Assembly (NCBI RefSeq): GCF_024721315.2
Contig: NZ_JANFAK020000065.1
Location: forward strand, 1 to 43,254
DNA: 43,254 bases
From: Streptomyces sp. Isolate_45
GTDB lineage: Bacteria; Actinomycetota; Actinomycetes; Streptomycetales; Streptomycetaceae
Direction: 5' to 3'
The notes under the pieces are model-generated. The model made no database searches. It was not told where the DNA came from and was given only the letters and a program-made list of their open reading frames with translations. This document shows, one piece after another, positions 7,633 through 15,376 of the stretch (position 1 is its first letter; each line of letters begins with the position of its first letter). The position numbers and the translations under genes were made by a program.

Positions 7633-9312
7633 TCAGCTCATCCGCAGTGCGAGGAAGAAGTCGAGCTTGTCCTCCAGCCGGGACAGGTCCCGCGCCGTCA
7701 GCTGCTCGATTCGCCCGACCCGGTAGCGCAGCGTGTTGACGTGGAGGTGCAGTCGGGTCGCGCAGCGGGTCCAGGAGCCGTCGCAGTCCAGGAACGCCTC
7801 CAGGGTCGGGATGAGCTCCGCCCGGTGGCGCCGGTCGTAGTCGCGCAGAGGGTCCAGCAGGCGGGCCGTGAAGGCCCTGCGGACGTCGTCCGGGACGAAC
7901 GGCAGCAGCAGGACGTGCGAGGCCAGCTCGTGGTGGCCGGCCGCGCAGACCCGGCCCGGACGGGCGGCGGCGACCCGGCGGGCGTGCCGGGCCTCCTCCA
8001 GTGCCCCGCGCAGCCCCTCGGCGGAGTGCACGGCGGCGCTGACGCCGAGGGTGAGCCGTCCGTCGTCGGCCAGGCCGGCCGCCAGGGGCTCCCGTACGGA
8101 GGCCAGGAGCACGTCGGCGTGCAGGGCGGAATCGGGTCCGCCCTTGTCCTCGCCGGGCTCCCCGGGGAGCGAGGGCAGCGGCACCAGCGCGATGGCCTCG
8201 TCACCCGCATGGGCCACCGCGATCCGGTCGGACGGCTCGGGCCCCGCGATCGACGGGTCGACCAGGATCTCCTCCAGCAGCGACTGGGCGACCGGCCCGC
8301 CGGGGATGTCCCCGCCGTCCCAGTCCACCCGCGCCACCACGACCTGCCAGTGCGGGGCGCCGCCCAGTCCGGGCAGCAGCACCGGGGCGGCCACCCGCAG
8401 GCGGGCCGCGATCTCGGCGGGCGCGGCGCCCGTCTGGACCAGCTCCAGCACCTCCTGGGCCAGCCGGCGGCGCACCGTACGGGCCGCGTCGCGGCGGTCC
8501 CGCTCGACCGCGATCAGCTGGGTGACGCCCTGGAGCAGGTCCAGCCGCTCGGCGGGCCAGTCGCCCGCGTCCGCCTCGACGGCCAGCAGCCAGTCCGACA
8601 GCACGCTCTCGCGCACGTCACGGGCCGCGGGGCCCGGGCCCCGGCCGTGTCCCCTGATCGGGAACAGCGAGTAGGTAATACCCTGGATGGACATCCGGTG
8701 CGGGCCCCTGCGGCCGGTCCGGACCGCCGCGAGGTGTTCGCTCGCCAGCGTCGCGCAGACGCCCGGAGCCAGCGGCTCGCCGGCGCCGGCGATCTGCCGG
8801 CCCGTGGGCGAGAGCACCCAGGCCCGCAGATCGAGGTCCGTGGTGAGCAGATCCAGCACCACATCGGGTCCCCCTCCTGCCGGACCCGATGTCATGAGCC
8901 GCCGGTGGCGGTCCACGACCGCCGCGAGGTCGCCCGCGCGCTCGCCGGAGACCTGCCGCACCACGTATTCCGTGATGGTGGCGAATGCAACGTCCTCGTT
9001 CACGGCGAACAGCGGTAGCCGGTTGCGCCGACAGGCTGAAACCAGATCGTCGGGGATGTCGCCCAGTTCGGCCTCGCCGGCCGCGAGGCCCGCGACGCCC
9101 GCGCTCGCGAGGATTCGTACGAACGGCTCGGAATCGGCTGAATTTCTTCGCCATGCCAGGCCGGTGAGCACGAGTTCTCCTCCCGACAGGTACCGGCTGG
9201 GGTCCCGTAGGTCGGTCGTCATGACCCCGCGGACCGTCCGGTCGAGTTCGTCCTCGCCGCCCAGCAGCCGCAGCCCCAGCGCCTCGGTTTCCAGCAGTGC
9301 GCGCAGCCGCAT
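7633..9312 (-). CDS. pucR: PucR-family transcriptional regulator of purine catabolism
   Basis: A 559-residue regulator with the PucR layout. An N-terminal PurC-like ligand domain covers about residues 5-120 (LDRTVRGVMTTDLRDPSRYL, GELVLTGL). A GGDEF-derived central domain covers about residues 280-440. The C-terminal HTH_30 is CATRLHLHVNTLRYRVGRIE, followed by LSRLEDKLDFFLALRMS. PucR proteins govern uptake and oxidation of purines or related nitrogen compounds. It is divergent from the xanthine dehydrogenase subunit genes across 254 bp, which strongly suggests it controls them and probably the permease and xdhC. ATG 9312 gives the conserved MRLRALLE opening. Length and domain order are normal. 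Whether it activates or represses, and its ligand, cannot be told from sequence. Confidence 0.9.
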   Translation of the reverse strand: MRLRALLETEALGLRLLGGEDELDRTVRGVMTTDLRDPSRYLSGGELVLTGLAWRRNSADSEPFVRILASAGVAGLAAGEAELGDIPDDLVSACRRNRLPLFAVNEDVAFATITEYVVRQVSGERAGDLAAVVDRHRRLMTSGPAGGGPDVVLDLLTTDLDLRAWVLSPTGRQIAGAGEPLAPGVCATLASEHLAAVRTGRRGPHRMSIQGITYSLFPIRGHGRGPGPAARDVRESVLSDWLLAVEADAGDWPAERLDLLQGVTQLIAVERDRRDAARTVRRRLAQEVLELVQTGAAPAEIAARLRVAAPVLLPGLGGAPHWQVVVARVDWDGGDIPGGPVAQSLLEEILVDPSIAGPEPSDRIAVAHAGDEAIALVPLPSLPGEPGEDKGGPDSALHADVLLASVREPLAAGLADDGRLTLGVSAAVHSAEGLRGALEEARHARRVAAARPGRVCAAGHHELASHVLLLPFVPDDVRRAFTARLLDPLRDYDRRHRAELIPTLEAFLDCDGSWTRCATRLHLHVNTLRYRVGRIEQLTARDLSRLEDKLDFFLALRMS

Positions 9313-9566
9313 GATGTCGCCGCCGATCTGTCTCGAATGTTGCCGTTGGAAATCGGGCAGGTCGTCGCATCCTGCCTTTCATACGAATCTACAAGACGAG
9401 GGAGGCCCCCAGCCAACTCCTTCATGGTTTCGGTGACTGCACCCGGGGGACGCGTGGCTTGTGTACTGACTCCACACCGCATTAACAGCACGTGAACGAC
9501 CAGTCGAGGGCCCTTCGGCCTCCTGGCTTGAAGTGAACGACACGATGAAGAAGAAGAGAGCCGCAC
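9313..9566. promoter_or_regulatory. Divergent pucR / xanthine dehydrogenase control region
   Basis: This 254-bp gap is AT-richer than its surroundings. The 9-mer GTGAACGAC occurs twice as direct repeats (9492-9500 and 9533-9541) before the FAD-subunit gene, 41 bp apart, about four helical turns. Between them AGGGCC/GGCCTC forms a small hairpin. These repeats are candidate regulator sites for the divergent PucR; no convincing -35/-10 pair could be fixed. Confidence 0.45.
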
Positions 9567-10460
9567 ATGGACTTCCTTCGCCCCGCCAGCTGGGAGGAGG
9601 CGCTCGCCGCTAAGGCCGAGTACCCCACAGCTGTGCCGATTGCGGGTGGCACCGACATCATGGTCGAGATCAATTTCGACCACCGCCGTCCGGAGTACCT
9701 CCTCGACCTCAACCGCATCGGTCTGCTGCGGGAGTGGGAGGTAGGCGAGGAGGTCACCAAGCTGGGCGCCTCCGTCCCGTACACCCAGATCATGGAGAAC
9801 CTGCGCGGCACGCTGCCGGGTCTCGCGCTCGCCTCGCACACGGTCGCGTCCCCGCAGATCCGCAACCGCGGCGGTGTCGGCGGCAACCTCGGTTGCGCCT
9901 CGCCGGCCGGTGACTCCCACCCCGCCCTCCTCGCGGCAGGCGCGGAGGTCGAGGTCGAGTCGGTCCGCGGCGCGCGACTGATCCCGATCGACGAGTTCTA
10001 CACGGGCGTCAAGCGCAACGCGCTGGCCCCCGACGAGCTCATCAAGACGGTCCACATCAAGAACGCCTCCGGTCCGCAGCAGTACTCGAAGGTCGGCTCC
10101 CGCAACGCGATGGTCATCGCGGTGTGCGCCTTTGGTCTGGCGCTGCACCCCGACTCCCGCACGGTCCGCACCGGCATCGGGTCGGCCGCGCCGACCCCGA
10201 TCCGGGCGAAGGCCGCCGAGGAGTTCCTGAACGCCGCGCTCGAAGAGGGCGGCTTCTGGGAGTCGGGCAAGGTCATCACGCCGTCGATCGCCAAGCAGTT
10301 CGGTGACCTCGCCTCCGGCGCGGCCAACCCGATCGACGACGTCCGCGGCACGGCGAAGTACCGCCGCCACGCGGTAGGCATCATGGCTCGCCGCCAGCTC
10401 GTCTGGACGTGGGAGCAGTACCGCGGCACCAACGGCCGCTCGCTCGAAGGGGCTGCGTAA
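9567..10460 (+). CDS. Xanthine dehydrogenase, FAD-binding subunit (subunit M)
   Basis: This 297-residue medium subunit of a molybdenum hydroxylase shows the FAD pyrophosphate-binding signature PIAGGTDIMVEI at about residues 26-37 and the second FAD motif VASPQIRNRGGVGGNLGCASPAGD at about residues 94-117 (listed only as a landmark). The CODH flavoprotein C-terminal domain follows, with NAMVIAVCAFGLAL and RTGIGSAAPTPIRA. It passes electrons from the iron-sulfur subunit to NAD+. It is the first gene of an FAD/Fe-S/Mo operon: the Fe-S gene starts 2 bases after its stop. ATG 9567 is the only sensible start; upstream GAAGAAGAGAG is a loose ribosome site. Codon use, with many GGT and CGT codons, suggests good expression. 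Naming of xdh subunits differs between species, so no symbol is given. Confidence 0.93.
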   Translation: MDFLRPASWEEALAAKAEYPTAVPIAGGTDIMVEINFDHRRPEYLLDLNRIGLLREWEVGEEVTKLGASVPYTQIMENLRGTLPGLALASHTVASPQIRNRGGVGGNLGCASPAGDSHPALLAAGAEVEVESVRGARLIPIDEFYTGVKRNALAPDELIKTVHIKNASGPQQYSKVGSRNAMVIAVCAFGLALHPDSRTVRTGIGSAAPTPIRAKAAEEFLNAALEEGGFWESGKVITPSIAKQFGDLASGAANPIDDVRGTAKYRRHAVGIMARRQLVWTWEQYRGTNGRSLEGAA

Positions 10461-10462
10461 CC

Positions 10463-11068
10463 ATGCGCGTCAATTTCACTGTCAACGGTCGTCAGCAGGA
10501 AGCCGACGACGTGTGGGAGGGCGAGTCCCTCCTCTACGTCCTGCGCGAGCGCATGGGCCTGCCGGGCTCGAAGAACGCTTGCGAGCAGGGTGAGTGCGGT
10601 TCGTGCACCGTCCGACTGGACGGCGTGCCGGTCTGTTCCTGTCTGGTGGCCGCCGGCCAGGTCGAGGGTCGCGACGTCGTGACCGTCGAGGGCCTGGCGG
10701 ACTTCGCCAAGCAGCGCGAGGAGCACGGCCACGGCGGTGCCTGCGGCACCGGCGGCGGCTGCGGAAGCAAGGGCGTGACCACCGACGAGGCGAAGCGCTG
10801 GGCTGCCAAGCCCGGTGACTCCCAGACCGGTGAGGGCATCGAGCTCTCCAACATCCAGCAGGCGTTCATCGACGCCGGCGCCGTCCAGTGCGGTTTCTGC
10901 ACCCCCGGTCTGCTCGTCCAGGCGGACGCGCTGCTGGAGGAGAACTCCGACCCGTCCGACCAGGACATCCGTGAGGCCCTGTCCGGCAACCTCTGCCGCT
11001 GCACGGGCTACGAGAAGATCCTCGACGCGGTCCGCCTCGCGGCCGCCCGTCAGGGAGAGGCGGTCTGA
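10463..11068 (+). CDS. Xanthine dehydrogenase, (2Fe-2S)-binding subunit
   Basis: A 201-residue small subunit. The N-terminal plant-ferredoxin-type cluster uses C40, C45, C48 and C60 (CEQGECGSCTV). The C-terminal helical domain holds the second [2Fe-2S] with C143, C146, C178 and C180 (VQCGFCTPG, CRCTGY). It carries electrons from the molybdenum site to FAD. Between the two domains, roughly residues 82-128, is an insert absent from compact CoxS/XdhC-type subunits. It is His/Gly-rich with two additional cysteines (C94, C100) in GGACGTGGGCGSKG, then charged. ATG 10463 follows the FAD gene by 2 bases, and its stop is 2 bases before the Mo-subunit ATG, so the three are tightly coupled. The function is secure; the role of the insert is unknown. 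Confidence 0.93.
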   Translation: MRVNFTVNGRQQEADDVWEGESLLYVLRERMGLPGSKNACEQGECGSCTVRLDGVPVCSCLVAAGQVEGRDVVTVEGLADFAKQREEHGHGGACGTGGGCGSKGVTTDEAKRWAAKPGDSQTGEGIELSNIQQAFIDAGAVQCGFCTPGLLVQADALLEENSDPSDQDIREALSGNLCRCTGYEKILDAVRLAAARQGEAV

Positions 11069-11070
11069 CC

Positions 11071-13476
11071 ATGGCTCAGAACACCCGCACCGTGCCCGCC
11101 GGTACGCCGACGAACGTCACCCAGAAGCACAACAAGGGCGGCATCGGCGAGTCCATCCTCCGTCCGGACGGCACCCTCAAGGTCACCGGCGAGTTCGCCT
11201 ACTCCTCGGACATGTGGCACGAGGACATGCTGTGGGGCCAGACCCTGCGCAGCACCGTCGCCCACGCCGAGATCGTCTCCATCGACATCTCCGAGGCGCT
11301 GGCCATGCCGGGCGTCTACTCGGTGCTGACGTACGACGACCTGCCGGCCGAGATGAAGAACTACGGCCTGGAGATCCAGGACACCCCGGTTCTCGCCAAC
11401 GGCCGAGTACGTCACCACGGTGAGCCGGTCGCCCTCGTGGCCGCCGACCACCCGGAGACCGCCCGCCGCGCGGCCGCCAAGATCAAGATCGACTACCGTG
11501 AGCTGCCGCTCGTCACGGACGAGGCCTCCGCCCTCGCCGAGGGCGCGCCGCTGATCCACGAGGGCCGCGACGACCACCACATCGGTCACGTCCCGCACCC
11601 GAACATCGTGCACCGCCAGCCGATCATCCGCGGCAACGTGGAAGAGGCCCGCAAGCGCGCCGACGTCATCGTCGAGGGCGAGTACACGTTCGGCATGCAG
11701 GACCAGGCCTTCCTCGGCCCGGAGTCCGGTCTGGCCGTGCCGTCCGAGGACGGCGGCGTCGAGCTGTACGTCGCCACCCAGTGGCTGCACTCGGACCTCC
11801 AGCAGATCGCCCCGGTCCTCGGCCTGCCGCCGGAGAAGGTCCGCATGACGCTCTCGGGCGTCGGCGGTGCCTTCGGTGGCCGCGAGGACATCTCGATGCA
11901 GATCCACGCCTGCCTCCTGGCCCTGGCCACGAACAAGCCGGTCAAGATCGTCTACAACCGCTTCGAGTCGTTCTTCGGCCACGTGCACCGCCACCCGGCG
12001 AAGCTCTACTACGAGCACGGCGCCACCAAGGACGGCAAGCTCACCCACATGAAGTGCAAGATCGTCCTGGACGGTGGCGCGTACGCGTCCGCCTCCCCGG
12101 CGGTCGTGGGCAACGCCTCCTCCCTCTCGGTCGGTCCGTACGTCCTGGAGGACGTGGACATCGAGGCGATCGCGCTCTACACGAACAACCCGCCGTGTGG
12201 CGCGATGCGCGGCTTCGGCGCCGTCCAGGCCTGCTTCGCCTACGAGGCCCAGATGGACAAGCTCGCGGAGAAGCTGGGCATGGACCCGGTCGAGTTCCGC
12301 CAGCTCAACGCCATGGAGATGGGCACGGTCATGCCGACCGGCCAGGTCGTGGACGCCCCGGCGCCCGTTGCCGAGCTGCTGCGCCGGGTCAAGGCCCGCC
12401 CGCTGCCGCCCGAGCGTCAGTGGGAGTCGGCCGGCGAGGGCGCGGACGTCCGCGCGCTGCCCGGCGGCCTGTCCAACACCACCCACGGTGAGGGCGTCGT
12501 CCGCGGCGTCGGCTACGCGGTCGGCATCAAGAACGTCGGCTTCTCCGAGGGCTTCGACGACTACTCCACCGCCCGCGTGCGCCTGGAGGTCATCAACGGC
12601 GAGCCCGTCGCGATGGTCCACACGGCCATGGCGGAGGTCGGCCAGGGCGGCATCACCGTCCACACGCAGATCGCCCGTACCGAGCTGGGCGTCACGCAGG
12701 TGACGATCCACCCGGCCGACACGCAGGTCGGCTCCGCCGGTTCCACGTCCGCCTCCCGGCAGACGTACATGACCGGTGGCGCCGTGAAGAACACCTGTGA
12801 GGCGGTCCGCGAGGCCCTGCTGGAGATCGGCCGTCGCAAGAACGGCTCGTACCACCCGGCGTGGGCCACGGCCGAGCTGCTGCTCGAAGGCGGAAAGGTC
12901 GTCACCGACGGCGGCGAGGTCCTCGCGGACATCGCCGACATCCTGGAGGGCGAGGACGCGATCGACCTCGAACTCGAATTCCGTCACGCGGCGACCGAGC
13001 CCTTCGACCTGGTCACCGGCCAGGGCAACGGGCACGTCCAGTACACCTTCGCCGCGCACCGCGCGGTCGTCGAGGTGGACACCGAGCTGGGCCTGGTCAA
13101 GGTCGTCGAGCTGGCGACCGCCCAGGACGTCGGCAAGGCGCTGAACATGCTCTCCGTGGTCGGCCAGATCCAGGGTGGTACCACCCAGGGCCTGGGCGTC
13201 GCGATCATGGAAGAGATCATCGTGGACCCGAAGACCGCGAAGGTGCGCAACCCCTCCTTCACGGACTACCTGATCCCGACCATCCTCGACACCCCGACCA
13301 TCCCGGTCGACGTCCTGGAGCTCGCCGACCCGAAGGCCCCGTACGGCCTGCGCGGCATGGGCGAGGCCCCGACCCTCTCGTCCACCCCGGCCGTCATCGC
13401 GGCGATCCGGCAGGCGACCGGTCTGGAGATCAACAAGACGCCGATCCGTCCGGAAGCCCTCACCGGCACCCTCTAG
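11071..13476 (+). CDS. xdhA: Xanthine dehydrogenase, molybdopterin-binding catalytic subunit
   Basis: A full-length 801-residue large subunit. It hydroxylates hypoxanthine and xanthine towards urate at a Mo-molybdopterin centre. Landmarks are GGAFGGRED at residues 265-273, PPCGAMRGFGAVQACF near residue 379 (the arginine corresponds to the substrate-orienting Arg of xanthine oxidases) and GMGEAPTLSSTPAV near residue 764 with the catalytic glutamate. The CoxL active-loop cysteine motif of CO dehydrogenases is absent, which favours xanthine dehydrogenase over CO dehydrogenase. It starts 2 bases after the Fe-S subunit and ends at a GC-rich hairpin 8 bases downstream. Other purine or aldehyde substrates cannot be excluded, but the PucR, permease and XdhC neighbours support purines. 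Confidence 0.92.
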   Translation: MAQNTRTVPAGTPTNVTQKHNKGGIGESILRPDGTLKVTGEFAYSSDMWHEDMLWGQTLRSTVAHAEIVSIDISEALAMPGVYSVLTYDDLPAEMKNYGLEIQDTPVLANGRVRHHGEPVALVAADHPETARRAAAKIKIDYRELPLVTDEASALAEGAPLIHEGRDDHHIGHVPHPNIVHRQPIIRGNVEEARKRADVIVEGEYTFGMQDQAFLGPESGLAVPSEDGGVELYVATQWLHSDLQQIAPVLGLPPEKVRMTLSGVGGAFGGREDISMQIHACLLALATNKPVKIVYNRFESFFGHVHRHPAKLYYEHGATKDGKLTHMKCKIVLDGGAYASASPAVVGNASSLSVGPYVLEDVDIEAIALYTNNPPCGAMRGFGAVQACFAYEAQMDKLAEKLGMDPVEFRQLNAMEMGTVMPTGQVVDAPAPVAELLRRVKARPLPPERQWESAGEGADVRALPGGLSNTTHGEGVVRGVGYAVGIKNVGFSEGFDDYSTARVRLEVINGEPVAMVHTAMAEVGQGGITVHTQIARTELGVTQVTIHPADTQVGSAGSTSASRQTYMTGGAVKNTCEAVREALLEIGRRKNGSYHPAWATAELLLEGGKVVTDGGEVLADIADILEGEDAIDLELEFRHAATEPFDLVTGQGNGHVQYTFAAHRAVVEVDTELGLVKVVELATAQDVGKALNMLSVVGQIQGGTTQGLGVAIMEEIIVDPKTAKVRNPSFTDYLIPTILDTPTIPVDVLELADPKAPYGLRGMGEAPTLSSTPAVIAAIRQATGLEINKTPIRPEALTGTL

Positions 13477-13484
13477 GACGGCGT

Positions 13485-13510
13485 GGTCCGGGGGCTCCGG
13501 CCCCCGGACC
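13485..13510 (+). terminator. Terminator hairpin after the xanthine dehydrogenase operon
   Basis: GGTCCGGGGG and CCCCCGGACC form a perfect 10-bp stem with a CTCCGG loop, 8 bases after the stop codon of the Mo subunit. It has no T tract. Confidence 0.75.
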
Positions 13511-13525
13511 CACTCCCCAAGATTT

Positions 13526-13572
13526 CCGGGCGGTGTGACAGGGAACGTCACACTTTCGGCCACACCGCCCGG
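13526..13572 (+). promoter_or_regulatory. Overlapping alternative hairpins upstream of the purine permease
   Basis: CCGGGCGGTGTG (13526-13537) and CACACCGCCCGG (13561-13572) are perfect 12-bp inverted repeats. A second perfect stem, GTGTGAC/GTCACAC (13533-13539 with 13547-13553), shares bases with the outer arm, so the two stems cannot both be complete. It lies in the 320-bp gap before the permease gene. It could be a second terminator, an attenuator or an operator. Confidence 0.5.
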
Positions 13573-13796
13573 AGCACGAAGTACCGCACCGCTCGCGGTC
13601 CTCGCACCTGGCAGTACCCCTGCAGAAACCCCCACGTAGTACCAGCGGTCACCCCCGCACTACCCGCAGTAAACGCAGTGAACATTCGCGTCGCCTCGGG
13701 CCGTCACCCCGGGTCGTGCAGCCAAACGCAGTTTCCCAAATCCCGTGTCTCCAATCTTTATGCGGGTGCCCCTTTGAACCTTGGGAGTTAGGCACC
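13573..13796. promoter_or_regulatory. Permease upstream region
   Basis: No gene is seen here. The 9-mers CGCAGTAAA and CGCAGTGAA stand in tandem at 13665-13682. Directly before the start codon, GGTGCC (13765-13770) and GGCACC (13791-13796) can pair, placing the ribosome site GGGAG in the loop. The permease promoter is presumably within this AT-richer stretch. Confidence 0.4.
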
Positions 13797-15260
13797 ATGA
13801 CCCAGTCATCAGTGGAGCCCAAGACCACCGCGGAGGAGGCCGGCGACGGCACTCTGAACCCCGCGGGCCGTTCTTGGCTCGACCGGTATTTCCATATAAC
13901 GCACAGAGGATCCAACGTCGGCAACGAGGTTCGTGGCGGTATCACGACCTTCATGGCCATGGCGTACATCCTGCTGCTCAACCCGCTGATCCTTTCCGGC
14001 AAGGACGTCGCCGGAAACACCATGGCCCCGGCAGCGCTGATCACGGCAACCGCGTTCGCGGCCGCCCTGACCACGCTCCTCATGGGCTTCGTCGGCAAGG
14101 TGCCGCTCGCACTCGCCGCCGGTCTCTCCGTCTCCGGTGTGCTCGCCTCGCAGGTGGCACCGCAGATGACCTGGCCGCAGGCCATGGGCATGTGCGTGAT
14201 GTACGGCGTCGTGATCTGTCTCCTGGTCGTCACCGGCCTCCGAGAGATGATCATGAACGCGATCCCCCTCGCGCTCAAGCACGCCATCACCATGGGCATC
14301 GGCCTCTTCGTGGCCCTCATCGGCCTCGTGAAGGCCGGCTTCGTGGGCCGCGGTCCCGAGTTCGGCGCCCCGCTCCAGCTCGGTGCGGTCGGTGAGCTCG
14401 CCGGCTGGCCCGTCCTGCTCTTCTGCATCACCCTGATCGCCATCTTCATGCTCCAGGCCCGCAAGGTCCCCGGCGCGATCCTGATCGGCATCGTCGGCGG
14501 CACCATCCTGGCCGTGATCCTGAACCTCATCGTCGACATCGACCCGAAGGCCTGGAAGAACGGCCCGCCGGAGCTCTCGGGCTCCGCGGTCTCGATGCCC
14601 GACTTCTCGCTGTTCGGCGAGGTCTCCTTCGGCGGCTGGGGCGACGTCGGCGTCATGACGATCGGCATGATCGTCTTCACCCTGGTGCTCGCCGGCTTCT
14701 TCGACGCGATGGCCACCATCATCGGCGTCGGCACCGAGGCCAAGCTGGCGGACGACAAGGGCCGCATGCCGGGCCTGTCCAAGGCCCTGTTCATCGACGG
14801 CGCCGGTGGCGCCATCGGTGGTGTCGCGGGCGGCTCCGGCCAGACCGTGTTCGTCGAGTCCGCCACCGGCGTCGGTGAGGGTGCCCGCACGGGTCTCGCC
14901 TCCGTCGTCACCGGCCTCTTCTTCGCCGCCTGCCTCTTCTTCACCCCGATCACCCAGGTGGTCCCCGGTGAGGTCGCCTCCGCGGCCCTGGTCGTCATCG
15001 GCGCGATGATGATGCAGAACGCCCGCCACGTGGACTGGGCCGACAGCGCGACCGCGATCCCGGTCTTCCTGACCGTCGTGATCATGCCGTTCACCTACCA
15101 GATCACCGCCGGTGTCGCGGCCGGTGTCATCTCCTACGTGGCCATCAAGGTCGCGCAGGGCAAGGCCCGCGAGATCGGCGCCTTCATGTGGGTCCTGACG
15201 GGCATCTTCCTGGTGTTCTTCGCCCTCAACCCGATCGAGGGCTGGCTCGGGGTCCACTGA
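13797..15260 (+). CDS. NCS2-family purine (xanthine/hypoxanthine/guanine-type) permease
   Basis: A 487-residue integral membrane protein with about 12-14 hydrophobic segments and the AzgA/GhxP-type NCS2 pattern. The N-terminus has EVRGGITTFMAMAYILLLNP. TM3 is preceded by GKVPLALAAGLSVSGVLASQ. The transport motif region is FVESATGVGEGARTGLASVV, then FLTVVIMPFTYQITAGVAAGV. Members import purine bases by proton symport. ATG 13797 follows GGGAG 9 bases upstream; the longer frame from 13716 adds a non-conserved leader. The position between the xanthine dehydrogenase subunits and xdhC indicates it supplies substrate for the oxidase. Adenine, guanine, hypoxanthine and xanthine specificity cannot be separated by eye. 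Confidence 0.9.
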   Translation: MTQSSVEPKTTAEEAGDGTLNPAGRSWLDRYFHITHRGSNVGNEVRGGITTFMAMAYILLLNPLILSGKDVAGNTMAPAALITATAFAAALTTLLMGFVGKVPLALAAGLSVSGVLASQVAPQMTWPQAMGMCVMYGVVICLLVVTGLREMIMNAIPLALKHAITMGIGLFVALIGLVKAGFVGRGPEFGAPLQLGAVGELAGWPVLLFCITLIAIFMLQARKVPGAILIGIVGGTILAVILNLIVDIDPKAWKNGPPELSGSAVSMPDFSLFGEVSFGGWGDVGVMTIGMIVFTLVLAGFFDAMATIIGVGTEAKLADDKGRMPGLSKALFIDGAGGAIGGVAGGSGQTVFVESATGVGEGARTGLASVVTGLFFAACLFFTPITQVVPGEVASAALVVIGAMMMQNARHVDWADSATAIPVFLTVVIMPFTYQITAGVAAGVISYVAIKVAQGKAREIGAFMWVLTGIFLVFFALNPIEGWLGVH

Positions 15261-15278
15261 CCCGAGCCGGAGCACCGG

Positions 15279-15314
15279 CCGATCGGGTCGATCAGGTCGA
15301 TCAGGTCCGATCGG
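15279..15314. repeat. Tandem GTCGATCAG repeats flanked by CCGATCGG palindromes
   Basis: CCGATCGG at 15279-15286 and 15307-15314 bracket two exact 9-mers GTCGATCAG (15287-15304). The block lies between the permease stop and the xdhC start. It may be a binding array or a small folded RNA element. Confidence 0.5.
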
Positions 15315-15376
15315 TCGAAGTACCGCACCCTCCACGTACTCGATACTGGAAACGAACCCCTCCGAGGAGGCCGCAC

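Noticed and set aside
11050..13635. Long open frame antisense to the xanthine dehydrogenase Mo subunit
   Set aside because: The translation is low-complexity and mirrors the codon positions of the conserved sense gene. No ribosome site or family resemblance was found.
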